64,000 nt of DNA from Centropus unirufus (taxonomy: Eukaryota > Chordata > Aves > Cuculiformes > Centropidae): NCBI GenBank assembly GCA_013397695.1, contig VYZI01000385.1:147432-211431 (forward strand). Reading direction: 5' to 3'. The position numbers and the translations under genes are program-made. Numbering within the stretch: position 1 is the stretch's first letter; the number at the start of each line of letters is the position of its first letter. A model generated the notes under the pieces. The model was not told where the DNA came from. It saw only the letters and a program-made list of their open reading frames with translations, and made no database searches. Below are positions 48,871 to 60,860 of this stretch, in pieces.

Positions 48871-50703
48871 ATGTGTGCTTGCTGGAAAACAGCCCCATAA
48901 CCACATTAGGACCAGATTCTCCATAGATTTCACTGTGGCAAATATCCAGGCAGAATTTAAAATGCTTCAATACATTTATGACAAAACGACATAACACTTT
49001 ACCTAAATGGAAATGCTTTAATGACTTTAATGACATGTAAGGAAGAACTTTGAACAATCAGTCTGTGGTTTTGCTTCTGTGATCACATACATACTCAGGC
49101 TTAGATTCAAGATCAAAAAATCAACACAAAATTATTTAAGGCCACTGTATTTGTTTAATTATTTTTCTATCAAGATGACAGAAGAAGCTTGAAACTGGGA
49201 AGTCAATAAAAACTTTTGTAAATTTTGCAGTGCTAAAAATGTAAAGAGGGTTACTGGAAGGTTAGAAGCAGAAAGCCCATGACTAGGAAGAAATGGAAAT
49301 TAAGCTATGGTCTCCAAATTTAGGAGAAGGCTGCATTCCAGCATCCCGTAAATTGTAGAAAGATCATAAGTGTGGACACATCTTACTTTGAATTATTCTA
49401 GATAACGGAAATGAAAGTGCCATTAATTTGACAAAATTAGGAAGCAATTTTTTCTTTTATAGGGAGATGCTTTAGGTTTAGCAACGTAAAGACTAATATA
49501 TTAGTCTCTTCTTGTGACTGTATCATAAATAAGGTTGCCTGAGGAGTGTTGAAATTTATCATCATAAGATTAATAATACCACTGCTATAGTTAATGTTAT
49601 TTCTTTAGCAAAGCCACTGAGAGTTGCAGCACGTATTGCCCTGCAGGAGACACAGGAGTCTGAAAGGTACAAAGCAGTTTCATTTGGTGTGTTTCCCACA
49701 TGTAAGCAGAACTAGATGACTCAGACAACTTGAGGAAGATCAGTTTTGTACAGGAACACGGGAGAAAGAAGCAACTTCATTATATTGGTTAATGCTTTTC
49801 TCCCGTAGCTCTTCAAGGCCCCAAACAAACCCTATGATTCAGAACTTACCTCATACATGTGAAATTTTTGAGAAAAAAAAAGGCTTGCTTCCATTTCTCT
49901 GTCTGATCCGAAAGAATTTAAGCATCTCAGCTGCCCTTCCGTGGGTTATTCAGAGAGCAGAATGATATTTGCTTTCTCTGGGCTACAATCATTAAAAATA
50001 GTAAAAATAGTAAGTGGATTTGACTAATATAAAAGACTGGCATTGTGACTCAGGTAGTTAACTTGGAGCCATTTGAAAAAAGAGAAATGTGGAATTTAAA
50101 ACATATTAAAAGCTGTCTTGAAGTTGACAGTCTAGCCAGGCTAAAGCATTAACACAGAATATTGGCTCTCATGTCAATGAATACCTAATTACTGCCATGA
50201 GCAAAGGTTTTGCTGCATTATTTAAATTGATCAAAGTAATTGTGAACATTTTAACCACCTGTCAGGTCTTCCAAAACTAAGAGGAGGAGGGTCTCTGTAA
50301 GAGCACACTGCTTACTAATAAGGAAACACATTGAATCAAATACTATTAAAGGATTTAAAGACAGTAAATAACTGTAATGAGCACATGACAAAACTGAAGG
50401 ACCAATTCCAAATGTTGTCAAGACAAATCAAGCTTTGAAGTTAATCCTGCTGCAAGCAGTGGGCTGGACTACAGACCTCCAGTTGTCCCTCCTGAGATAC
50501 CTGGGCTCCTACAGCAGAGGTTTCTAGGGGGTACTGATATGCTCAGATACCTCACAATAAACTAAGGGGCAGGCACTGGCATTTATAATACTGATTAGCA
50601 CCTTAATGGAGTCCTCCATGTGTTTCCGGCAGCTGTTGGCACAGGATATCTGAGGGAGTTACAACTATTGTCTGCTGCCAGCTGTGAGAATATAGCAGGG
50701 CTG
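48871..50703. other. Intergenic, nothing recognised
   Basis: AT-rich sequence without supported genes or identifiable repeats. Confidence 0.45.
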
Positions 50704-51070
50704 TGTCCCGAAGGAGGGCTATTCCTCACGAATCCCGCTGACTGGGGGAGGAACGACAGGACTCAAACAGCAGCCAGGCTAATAGATCTCGCTTTAATTC
50801 TGAAATACACGAGGGAAGCACAACAAACAATAGAGGGTTTCTGTGAATACTCCATGTCCTTGCAAACGAACGGAGTAAGGAGCTACCTCAAAGTCCATGT
50901 TTATTCCCCATCTGGTCCTCATCAGTATTCCCACAGCTGTTACCTTTGGCCTCTCGCTTATACCCAGCTGTGTTGAGTGCAAGGCTCTACAGATATTTGC
51001 TATACAGATCTGTTGAAAGGTCTCAGGGATGAGTGGGAAGGGGAAACTTATGATGTAAGAGAAGAAATAA
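50704..51070 (-). mobile_element. Probable retroviral LTR, reverse orientation
   Basis: On the minus strand: a TATAAG box in 'cagctgggtataagcgagag' (about 50975), then AATAAA about 75 nt on (about 50905). A GC-rich U5 follows, ending near 'cttcgggaca' (50704). That promoter-to-polyA spacing is typical of an LTR. The U3 start and target duplication were not found. Confidence 0.5.
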
Positions 51071-54000
51071 AGTAAATATAAATATTTATAAGTCAGATCT
51101 CTTTTTAACAATTCCAAGGAGCTGCCCAAAGTCCCTTTCCTAGCACCCTCACTTTACAAGTAGCTGTTTCAGTCCTGTTGACCCAGTATGCTGTATGTTG
51201 AGAGCTGGAGAATGCCCAAGGGAAATAAGTTAGCAACATCCTTGACATAGGGCATGACCAATGAAAAAATACGAGGATTTCTAAGCCCTTTCCAGAACTT
51301 CACAGGGAAGAGCAGGACCCAGTGAAGCAGTGTAGAGTTAGACAATTACATATTCCACCTCCTTTTTATTTTCCAACTGGGTTGCTGTGCAGGCATTATG
51401 CCCCCTTTAATGGACTGTGTAAGGAAGCAACCAGGAATGCAGGGCAAGAAATAACCAGGAGAGCAAAGTGGAGCTAAGGAATGAGGTGAAGCTCCATGCC
51501 AGCTGGTTGGTTTCAGAGTCAGTTTCGCTTTGCCCTGCCATCATTTCCACATCAAAAAGCTGACTGAAGGTGCTGCTAATAATCCCAGCATTCTATCCCT
51601 AGCCTAAGTTCTAAATATCCTGCAATGCTCAGTTATCTTCTAGACAAGTCCAGGAAAAAGTCAGAATGGGAAGGTGACTACCCACCCAGTGTATACCTTT
51701 GGTTTTACAAATGCGTATGTAAAGGTATAAGATTGTCTGGTTCTATAAATTGGCATGTAAAGTTGAGGGAAGACCAGATGGCTCAGCAAGACATGGCCTC
51801 TAGCCTAGCCACTGCTGAAAATCAGGTTTCTAGAATCTGTGTTGCATTTTATTGTGGTTTTGATCTACAGTTGCTCTCAACATTAATTTTACTTTTAATT
51901 TTTGGATTGAATTAAGAGTTCAAGTTAAAAAATTCTGTTGGGAAGTTGAACTGGGAATATAGTTGACAGCAAGTTGGGAAGATGTTACCACAATCAATGT
52001 GTTCTTCCCACCTGCAAGACAGCAAGTTGGCTTTTCAAATACATTCTGTTGATGCCAACACTGAAACCACCCAGGATGAACAGAGGCTGTTATCACAGTG
52101 ACCAGTGACAGCTACACTACACCAAGGCTAAGCTACAAAAGCAAGAAATAAGGGCAAGCTTATTGTGTTTAGACTTTAGAGGTAACTTGTCAAGATGACA
52201 ATGAAGAAAACTGCAGATTTGAAACAGAAACATAAGCTTTAAAATTTCTATTAAAAATAGGAATGAAAAGATTAACTAACATATTCAGCTGTCAGTGTAG
52301 AAAAAAGAAATATAAACCACACTATCAGTGGGACTAGAGATATGGCTGCTTACTGCATGATATTATTTTTTTAACATGGGTAAAACATTCTCACACTTAA
52401 GTATAATTATTGCAATGGGAAGGAACAGCTACAAAATATGAGTAAGTTACAAATTACAGAGAGATATGTGCTTGTCATGTGAAGCCTGCTATTACTATAT
52501 TTTGAGCTGTGATTCCATTGCTAAAAATATTATAATCCTGTTTTTCTACAACCTAGTTGAAGAAGTCATGAGCATCTACACTAGAAATAAACATTATCTG
52601 GGTCAAATTTATATTTATCATGCATATTTTTTGTGTTAGTAATGCTGAAGGAGAAGCTGAATTCTGCCTCTTTTTTTCCCTTCCCTTCCCCTCCCCCCTC
52701 GAGCAATAGAAGTAATAAAAAAGTGAAACTTTAATGCTACAAAGGAAATTAAATATCTTCAGTTGTGCTTAGGAAGCATATTCCCTCAAAGAGGAGCGGT
52801 AAGTGTAGAACACTTTGACTATATAATATCTATTATAAAGTAATCTACTTTTGTGACCCAGACTTGTACCACTTAGAGAAGTTTTATGAATGGGAATATG
52901 ACTCAGATTACATTATGGCTGGGTTTCCATTGTTTTCCACTTGCCTATGCAAAAATGTTGCATCTTAACATAAATGAAGCCCCGTTTTGCTTTTCTTGTT
53001 TTTCTTTTTGCAGTAGGTTCCTCAGTCTCTCATGGCTTCACTGTTCAACTTGGAAAGAAACAAAATCTCAGCCATCACCAGGTAAAACTGATTGTGTCAC
53101 CCTTAGTCCTGTTGGGTGGGCAGGGGTGTTCTTTGCTCCTGCCACAGCACCCCAAGGAAGCTGGGACCTCTTGGGCAGCGTGTCCTTGGGACCACTATGG
53201 CAGGCACATCTGGGATATGAAGGGAAGAGATTTTTTGCAGCTGATTTCTGAAAAAAACAAAGGCCCTCCTCCTCATTTTCAGGATGCTGCAATAATCTAA
53301 TTTACTTCTGTTTTGCAAACCAAATGAAAGCATGGCAGCCCATGTTCAGGATAACTAATCAAGGGATGAAAGCCAGGAAGCCTGCCGCTCAGCCAACAGT
53401 GGAAATACACTTCTGTGCCTAATAAAGTGTCCAGCCAGGGCGTCAGTAGATAGAGAACCACCATCGTATGAGTACGATGCTGATGAACAAGTAAGTGGAA
53501 TTCTGTGCAGGGATACTGAACATCTAGTCCTTACCAATGGTATGTTGTCAAGTGTAGTTAAGTCCCTAAGTCCCAAAGCTAGGGCTAACCACTTGGTGAT
53601 CAAAAAGGGTCACTTGTTCTCCTTTGTAGGAGTTTAAAATAGCTGTTTAAAATAAATTCTGAGTTTCTGAATGAAAAAAAGTCCACATACAAAACTAATA
53701 TAACACTTCAAACCACTAGATGGTAGAATCTATTTACTGCAGAAAGGCTGAAGTCAGCTCTTTGAAACATCCTAAGATAATTGCTGTGGAGTAGAGCCAG
53801 AAAACTTACCAAGATAAAAAAGAAACCACTAGAATATTAAACTGTGGTCATGGAGGTGAGAATAAGGGAGAGAGCAGGTATTATCTACAGGGAATGAAGC
53901 ATTCAGAGCGTACCCTATCTTGTACAAAGCTGTCACAGATTTTTCTCAGAGTTGTAGGATTAGTGGATGAAAGGAATGAATCAGGATACGCAAAGATTTC

Positions 54001-54849
54001 TCCTTTAGACTGAAGTAGGGCTTGTTGCAGAATGTGATTGGGGCCACTGAGAGCCCAACGTATCTGTGCTACTATAAAACCTTACCGAGAGCCAGCTCAA
54101 GACTCACAGATTCAAATTATCAATGCTAAAGGCTGAGAGATGTAGGAATGCTTTGATACTTTAGGAGATAATACCAAGTGAGGAACTGCAGAGACTGTTT
54201 CTAGATTCGGTTTCATTCATTGTCTGGAGGGGCATTTTAACATAACAACAGTGAAACTCACAGCTCTTTTTAAAATGTGGGGAGCAGTAAACATGGCAAA
54301 CAATTTATAAGAAACATATGAAAGAGTTCCAGCTGAATTGCAGTTCAAAAGAAGCACGTCCCAACTCAGTTTTGGGAGTGCCCTTTGAGTGTCCCAGAAG
54401 TACATCAAGACAAGACCTGGTGCATACTGTTTCTCCTCAGTTCCCTCACCACAAGCCTATGTTTCTGTAGGAGGAAAGCCCAGGTGTGTTGTGTAGTGAT
54501 ATTTTCTGATGATACCTAATCTCAGCAATACACAAAACAGGATACTGTGAAATGGATGGAAAAATATGCCCTGTGATTCAGAAATACTCAGAGACTAGAA
54601 AAACAGGATGAGATTCAAGTCAAAGAGAGAGAGTTTAAAAGATGCCGTTATCTTATTATCATCAAAAAGCATGCCAGAGATGGGAAGCTCACTGGGAACC
54701 TACAACAGTGAGAAACTTTTGGAGGTGTAAACCATAGAATAATAATAATTGATTGTAAAGATAAATAATTGTTTTAAAATTACAGTGCTTCAAATTTGGT
54801 TTGCACTAGAAACTCAGGGAAATGGCTTTTTCCAACAGTTTACAGAGAA
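51071..54849. other. Intergenic, nothing recognised
   Basis: Short ORFs only (the longest, 52886-53251, lacks family similarity or splice context). A C/T-rich run lies at about 52670-52700. Confidence 0.45.
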
Positions 54850-55222
54850 AAAAATCCAACCTTGTCATGCACAAGTGAAAGGCTGCAGGGAGGTATTATC
54901 ATTATCTACAATTACCTGAAACGAGTTTTTAGTGAGGTGGGTGTTTGTCTCCTCTCTCAAGTAATAAGTAATAGGATGAGAGGAAAAGGCCTCTGGTTGC
55001 ACCAGGGGAGGTTTAGATTGGATATTAGGAAAAATTTCTTCGCTAAATAGTTAATCGGGTACTCAAAGGGGCTGCCCAGGGAAATGGTGGAGTGTCCATC
55101 CCTGGAGGTGTTTAAAGGATGGGTAGACAAGGTGCTCAGAGATATGGTTTAGTAGTGGACAGATAGTTAGGCTCCATGATCTCGAAGGTCTTTTCCAACC
55201 AAACAATTCTACGATACTATGA
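54850..55222 (+). mobile_element. CR1 LINE 3' fragment
   Basis: 'attatctacaattacctgaa', 'aggtttagattggatattag', 'catccctggaggtgtttaaa' and a tail 'aattctacgatactatgat'. Sense orientation, 5'-truncated. Confidence 0.93.
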
Positions 55223-55689
55223 TCTTGTCAATTAAATACTCAGCAGAGTTGTATGAATAATTCTCATGTAGAAATTTTGTCCTATCACAAAGGAGAAGTT
55301 AGCTGTGGGTCCATCTGCCCCATCGCTACATCCATAGACTGAGGAAGGCACAGTATTGTACAGATGAAGACTGCAGTGGATCCTTTCCACTAAGGCAAAA
55401 AAAGGATTGGGATATTGACTGGGAAACTTTATATTGGTGCTGCAACAGGGCTCATTCAAATATGGAGGAAAAGTAGGCATGAAAATTTAAGACTTACAAC
55501 CATAGACTGAGAAAGATTGCTTTAGACAGGACTAAACTGGAAGAAATTTTAGTTACTCTGAATAGTATGAACACTTATTTATATGCCATGTAAAATTTAA
55601 AGCTTAGTAGTTTAACCATTTATTCTCAATTTTTTCTTGCCTGTATACAAACTTCTTGGGATACATTTGGGTTTTCCAAGATGTACAGT

Positions 55690-55890
55690 TAGAGAATCAC
55701 AGAATCCACTGAAAGATTTAGATGCAAGGGACCTCTGGAGGTCTATACCCCTAATCCCTGCTCACAGCAGGTCTGTCTCCAGAGCTAGGTAAGTTTGTCA
55801 TGACTGCATCATGGCAAGTCTGGAACAACTCCAAGGGTGGAGATACTCCAGCTTCTCTAGGCAACCTGACAAAGTCCTTTCTTTAGTCCT
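55690..55890 (-). mobile_element. CR1 3' fragment, reverse orientation
   Basis: 'gagaatcacagaatccactg', 'gggacctctggaggtctata' and 'ctgctcacagcaggtctgtc' match the antisense CR1 end. Confidence 0.75.
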
Positions 55891-56274
55891 CCCTTCCTTG
55901 GGGAGGATGAGGAAGAGAGCAGGAGGAATGCAACCTTACAGCAACAAAAGGAGGAGTAATGCCATCTGTGCTTTACAGGAAGAAGGTAAAATAGCTGTAT
56001 GGGTGGGAGTAACATCCTTGAAGGATGGCAGAAGAGATACCACAAAAGAAATTTATTTCATATTTATGTCCCTCAAGGAGGAAATTAAAAGTCCCATGAG
56101 GTCTTCTTATATATATAGAGAGAATTGTTTTGGCTCAGTTGCTCTCTCATAATTCTGTATTGAAAAGTAGGCACCTTCTATCAATGCTGAGTAGCTTACT
56201 AGAAGAAAATCAGTAATTCTGCCAGATAAAGGGGCACGGCTAACGCTTTGTGGCATGATCTCACATCATGAGGA

Positions 56275-57074
56275 ACAAAATAGGCTGCTGCCACTGCAAC
56301 AGGTGGGCAAGGTCAAGTGTTGGGTTTTTCACTTTGGTCACAAGAACCCTATGCAATGCAACGCGTTTGGGTAAGAGTGGCTCAAAGCTGCCCAGTGGAA
56401 AATGAGTTGGAGTGCTGGTAGACAGCCAGCTGAACGTGGGCCAGCAGTGTGCCCAGGTGGTCAAGAAGGTCAACAGCATCCTGGCTTGTATCAGAAATGA
56501 TGTGGCCAGCAGGACCAGGGAAGGGATTGTGCCTCTATGTTCGGCACTGGTGAGGCTGCTCACCCTGTGAATCCTGTGTTCAGTTTGGGGCCATTGCAAG
56601 GACATTGAAGGGCTGGAGTGTGTCGAGAGGAAGGCAATGAGGCTGGTGAAGGGTCTGGAGTGCAAGGCGAACAGCTGAAAGAACTGGGATTGTTTACTGT
56701 GGAGAGGAGGAAGATAAGGGGTGACCTTATTGCTCTCTACAACTACCTAAAAGGAGGTTGTATTGAGGTGGGTGCTGATCTCTTCTCCTGAGTAGCAAGT
56801 GACAGGACCACAGGAAATGGCTTCAAGTTGCAGCAGGGAAGGTTTAGATTGGATATTGGGAAAAAAATCCTTACTGAAAGAGTGGTGACATATTGGAACA
56901 GGCTGTCCGGGGAAGTGGTGAAGTTGCCTTCTCTGGAGGTGTTCAAAAATGTGTAGATGTGGTGCTTTGTGCTGCTTTGGGACATGGTTTGGTAGGCAGA
57001 GTGGTGTTGGGCTGATTGTTGGACTGGATGATCTTTGAAGTCTTTTCGAACCTCAATGATTCTACCATACTATG
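56275..57074 (+). mobile_element. CR1 LINE fragment abutting the EPHA1 promoter
   Basis: Sense CR1 from upstream of 'gtcaacagcatcctggcttg' through 'ttcagtttggggccattgca', 'ctctctacaactacctaaaa' and 'gtttagattggatattggga' to the tail 'tgattctaccatactatgag'. It ends where the GC-rich EPHA1 upstream region begins. Confidence 0.93.
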
Positions 57075-57643
57075 AGCTCCTAAACGCCCACCGGCAGGAC
57101 GGCTCGCTGGTTCCAGCCCCACCATCGCCCGGAGAGGCAGAGCGAGCAGACTCCGCCGCGGTGCCTGGGCGGGTTTCGCCTCTACAAGCTCGGAGCTGCC
57201 GAAGGGGCCGGCGCAGAGGCGGGGTAGCCCCGGGCAGGCGCCCCCGGACGGCAACGCGAGCGGGGACGGTGGCGGGGGCCGCCCGGGAGGTGGCAATCGG
57301 GAGCCTCCGACGGGACGAGAGCGAAGGTGGAGGGAGGCTCCCAAATTAAAAAGGTGGCTGCCTTTAAGGTCGGTTTATTTGCCTGCCGGATGGGAAGTCT
57401 GTGACCAGCCCCTTTAAAACAGGTAAAGGCAGTAAGGCTTCTCCACCCACTCGCCTCGCTCTTTCATCATCGCTGTGGGCCAGGCAGGTTGTGCAATGAG
57501 CGCGCTCCCGTCGGGAGGCTGCGGGAGAGCCTCCTGCTCCGCCAGCGGGAGCCAGGGCGCGGAGGCCTGACCGGGAGAGCAGCAGGGCTCAGAGCCCGGC
57601 TCCCTGTCCAGCCGGCGTGGAGCTGAGCGCCCGGAGCGCCGGG
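57075..57643 (+). promoter_or_regulatory. EPHA1: GC-rich (CpG-island-like) promoter and 5' UTR of EPHA1
   Basis: There is an abrupt change from AT-rich/CR1 sequence to strongly GC- and CpG-rich DNA, ending at the EPHA1 start codon. A TTTAAAA at about 57413 is a possible weak TATA element. The start codon context is GCCGGGATGG, a good Kozak match. Confidence 0.7.
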
Positions 57644-60600
57644 ATGGAGCTCTCCCTCGGGCTCCTTCTCTTGGGGGCTCTTGTGCATCCCGAGGCGGCT
57701 GGCAAAGAAGGTAAGCGTGGGACACGCCGGTGCCTCTGCCTGGAGGGCTGGGCTTGGGCAGGCTGGCAGACAGGGACCTCTCTAAGGGGCAGGGAATGGG
57801 GGCTGGCCAATGCGGTGCGGTCACAGGAACGCCACAGCCCACCCGGAGAAAGCCAAAGAGGCACTGGGAGGTCTGGGAAGGCAGGTGGTGTGGGGAAAGG
57901 AAGGCCGGGAGCGTACCTCATCCAGCTCTTGGTGGCTCAGGGAACTGAGCCCAGGTGTATGGTGTCCTCGTCCCGATCCCCTCACTCGTGGCTGCAGCAC
58001 AAATGCCTGGGCATATCCAATGATCCAAGGGAATTTTGCCTGTTTGCCTTAAACACAAGCATTGCAGATAACAAGTTTAAACACAAACTCAGAAAGTTCC
58101 ACCCTCCCCTGCCAACACCCCCGCAGTTTCCTCAGGAAGCCCTCTTGGTAGTTAACCCTTCTGAGCAAGAGGACAGTCATTTTTCTGGAGGCTTGGAAGG
58201 TGATCCAGGCTCTTTCACCTACCCCGGTGTTGGAAGATAGACCTGGGCTTTATAACTTCCTCTTCTCTTGTGTCCCTTCTCTCTTCCACTTAGTCCCTTT
58301 CATTAGATGTAATGATCTTTGTTTTCTTCCATCTTGGAAGTTGCACAGTGGTTATGAAACATCTAGGGAATGGGAATTTTAATAGAGAGATGAGGAAGAG
58401 TAAACCTCTTCTGGTTCCTATCTCCTTGTGCATTTCATTTCTGCCAGACTTCTATTCGCAGCGAGAGGTGCTGGGGCTTTTCTAAGGCTAAGGACAGCCT
58501 TCTCCTCTGCTGCTTCAAGTTCTCAGTTGAGAAGATTTAGTCCATAACTGGCAGTTTATCAAGGGGCTCATTTCAGATTCAGCGAGTGCTGTTTTGAAGC
58601 AGTCTTGACAAGCATGTTTGTGTTAAGAAGTCAGCTACATGGATGCAGGTTGCAGACGTTGTGAAGGCCAGCCTAGGTGAGAAGTAATATTAAGGCAGCG
58701 CCGTGCAGGCTTTGGTTTCCCTAAGTGTGTGACCAGTAGTTGGCACTCAGAGACTTCTCTGCTTCTTCCCTATCTCAACCACCTATCTTGCTTGGGCTGT
58801 GTCTGTCATCCACTCTTTCTTAACATGCCTGTTAGGGAACAGCTCATATTCCTGGCATCCTCTCTTATCTGAAGTCTTTCTGCTCTTTGAAGAGACCTCC
58901 TCCCATGTGGCTGGATAGCCACGTGATATTCCTAGCAGTGAGGCATTGGACCAAAGAGCTAATAGCCCCAGAGTACTCACACACCCTGTGCTCTTGTAGT
59001 CTTACTGACTCATTCTTCCTTTCCTTGAAGACCCCCAGCTGTGGGTTTCACTCTGAGAAGTATTTCTTGAGAATGGACTTGGCTGTGGGTACTGCTGATG
59101 GTACAGCGGCATGGCACACGGGGTCTGCAAGGTTCCCATCCTGACTGCTTCTGAGTTCCTTGCTCTCCTAGAACTTGCTCTCCTAGAACATTCCCTCTCG
59201 CTTCAACATCACTGCTTCAGTCCAGAATTGTGTAGGATAGACGTTGTTTGGGTGATGGTTCTGGAAGGACCGACTACCTCACACTGGGAGTTTTTGGAGC
59301 CAGAAACATAAGAATAGTATCTCAAATAGGGGCTGAGGGCAGATAAGAAATTAGTGAGGAGCCTCGTCTGGACGGGGAGTCTGTGGCTAGGAAGGTTTTC
59401 CGATATGACCATACTGTAAAGGCTGCGGACTTGCAAAACCTGGATTCCTGCTTTTCCCTTCTCCCAATCCTGAAGGGGTGTTTCAGAGGTGAGAACGGCA
59501 GTGCAATCCCTCTTATCTCCGATTCTGGGCTCACAGCCTGCTTCCTCATTCCACAGGACTCTTGCTGATCTGCACTTTACACTCTATTACTTGTACTTGG
59601 CAAGAAGCGTTTGTAAAGCCATCAGATGAGAGGGAGTAAAATGTGTTTATTTAAATGCCATTTAAATACCTCCCCCACTCCTACCTTTCACCCCTTACTT
59701 ATTTTCTGAGATGTTTCTGAGATGAGGGGCTGTCTGAGACCCTTCTGAATACACCTACAGAAATCTGAAAGGGAATCCAAGGAATTTTTCCCATTTCCTA
59801 TGTTTCCAAGCTGGGGCTGTGATAGGTGCACTGAAAATAGTCCTGGCAGCACCAGCGGATCCAAAGGTGGGCACGAAGCTGCATATCCAGCAGTATGACT
59901 TGTTCTAATTCCCATCTCTTCTCCCTGTTTACCTACAAAGTGACACATTTTAAACTTCTCTTCAGATCACGGCTTGAGGGGAAACTCTGATCATATTTTC
60001 AAATCCATCTGAGGGCTAAAAATGAATATGCCGCTTAATTTCGCCTTTGTTACATGACTCCTGGAACCAAGGCTTAAGAGCCATGGAGGACAATTCAGCA
60101 AGAGGTGGCAATGCTATGCCTGGGAATTGTTATTCCTTCGCTGTCATGACTAAAAAGGTCATGGTAGAGACAGAATGAAATGATTTCTAGGCCACCATCA
60201 GATGCTGTACATCCTGGGACAGAGCCAGGGGGCTCAGCAGTTTGAGAAAGGGATGCGTCTCATGGCTTTTGGGTACTGTGACAGTGGGAAGTCCCTTTTA
60301 CAACTTCACACTGCCTCTGTGCTTTCCCACACTGTTTCAAGCACTGAATAGTACCTCTAGGCAACTGGTTGTCTGTGTTGGTAATTTATTTGATTGCCTG
60401 CCTCTTCATCCATTTTGTCTGCTTCCTATTTCAAGGAAAGATGTGTTCGGTTGCTAGTGTTCAGTTCCAATTTCAGCAGGCTTCGGCCTCCTGCTCCCAT
60501 TTTGGGGCAGCTTTAGGAATTGGAAAAATTTGTTAGGGTTGCATTTTTTGGATGTGTGGGTGTTACTTGAGAGGAGGAGGAAGGTGAGGGAGGTATCATA

Positions 60601-60860
60601 TATGAGGAAAACCTTTTACTAGCTGCACTGTCTTGTATCTTTCCACCATTCCTCTAACCATACTTTTTGAAGGTAAAAGTTCACAAAGGGTGTGAGCCTG
60701 AGAGAAGTGCTTTACCTTCGGTGACAATGGGCCAAATGAGTTGGATCACTGATTTCCTCCTCTCCTCCCCCTCCCTCTTTTTCTGGTTTCAGTGGATCTA
60801 CTTGATACAAGTACTGCGCAGGGTGAACTGGGATGGCTTCCAGACCCTCCAGAAGTAGGG
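57644..60860 (+). CDS. EPHA1: EPHA1 receptor tyrosine kinase, first two coding exons (partial gene)
   Basis: Exon 1 (57644-57710) codes a 22-residue signal-peptide start, MELSLGLLLLGALV...AAGKE plus one base, with a GTAAGC donor. Exon 2 (60793-60860, TTTCAG acceptor, GTGAGT donor) completes the split Val codon and reads VDLLDTSTAQGELGWLPDPPEVG in segments. This matches the start of the EPH ephrin-binding domain and is closest to EPHA1 (human KEV..MDTSKAQGELGW..DPP). The exon sizes and the phase 1 then phase 0 pattern are those of EPH genes. Intron 1 is 3.08 kb. Exon 3, which should code most of the ligand-binding domain, is not in the window. EPHA1 is a single-pass membrane receptor for ephrin-A ligands. 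EPHA2 and the EPHB genes fit the exon 2 sequence less well. Confidence 0.88.
57711..60792 (+). other. EPHA1: EPHA1 intron 1
   Basis: The GC-rich first 250 bp continue the CpG-rich promoter, then composition falls. No repeat or nested gene recognised. A pyrimidine-rich tract precedes the exon 2 acceptor. Confidence 0.7.

Noticed and set aside
57617..58240. 207-aa ORF starting at GTG over EPHA1 exon 1
   Set aside because: Only the first 22 codons after the ATG at 57644 are coding; the rest is read-through into intron 1 past a clear GTAAGC donor.
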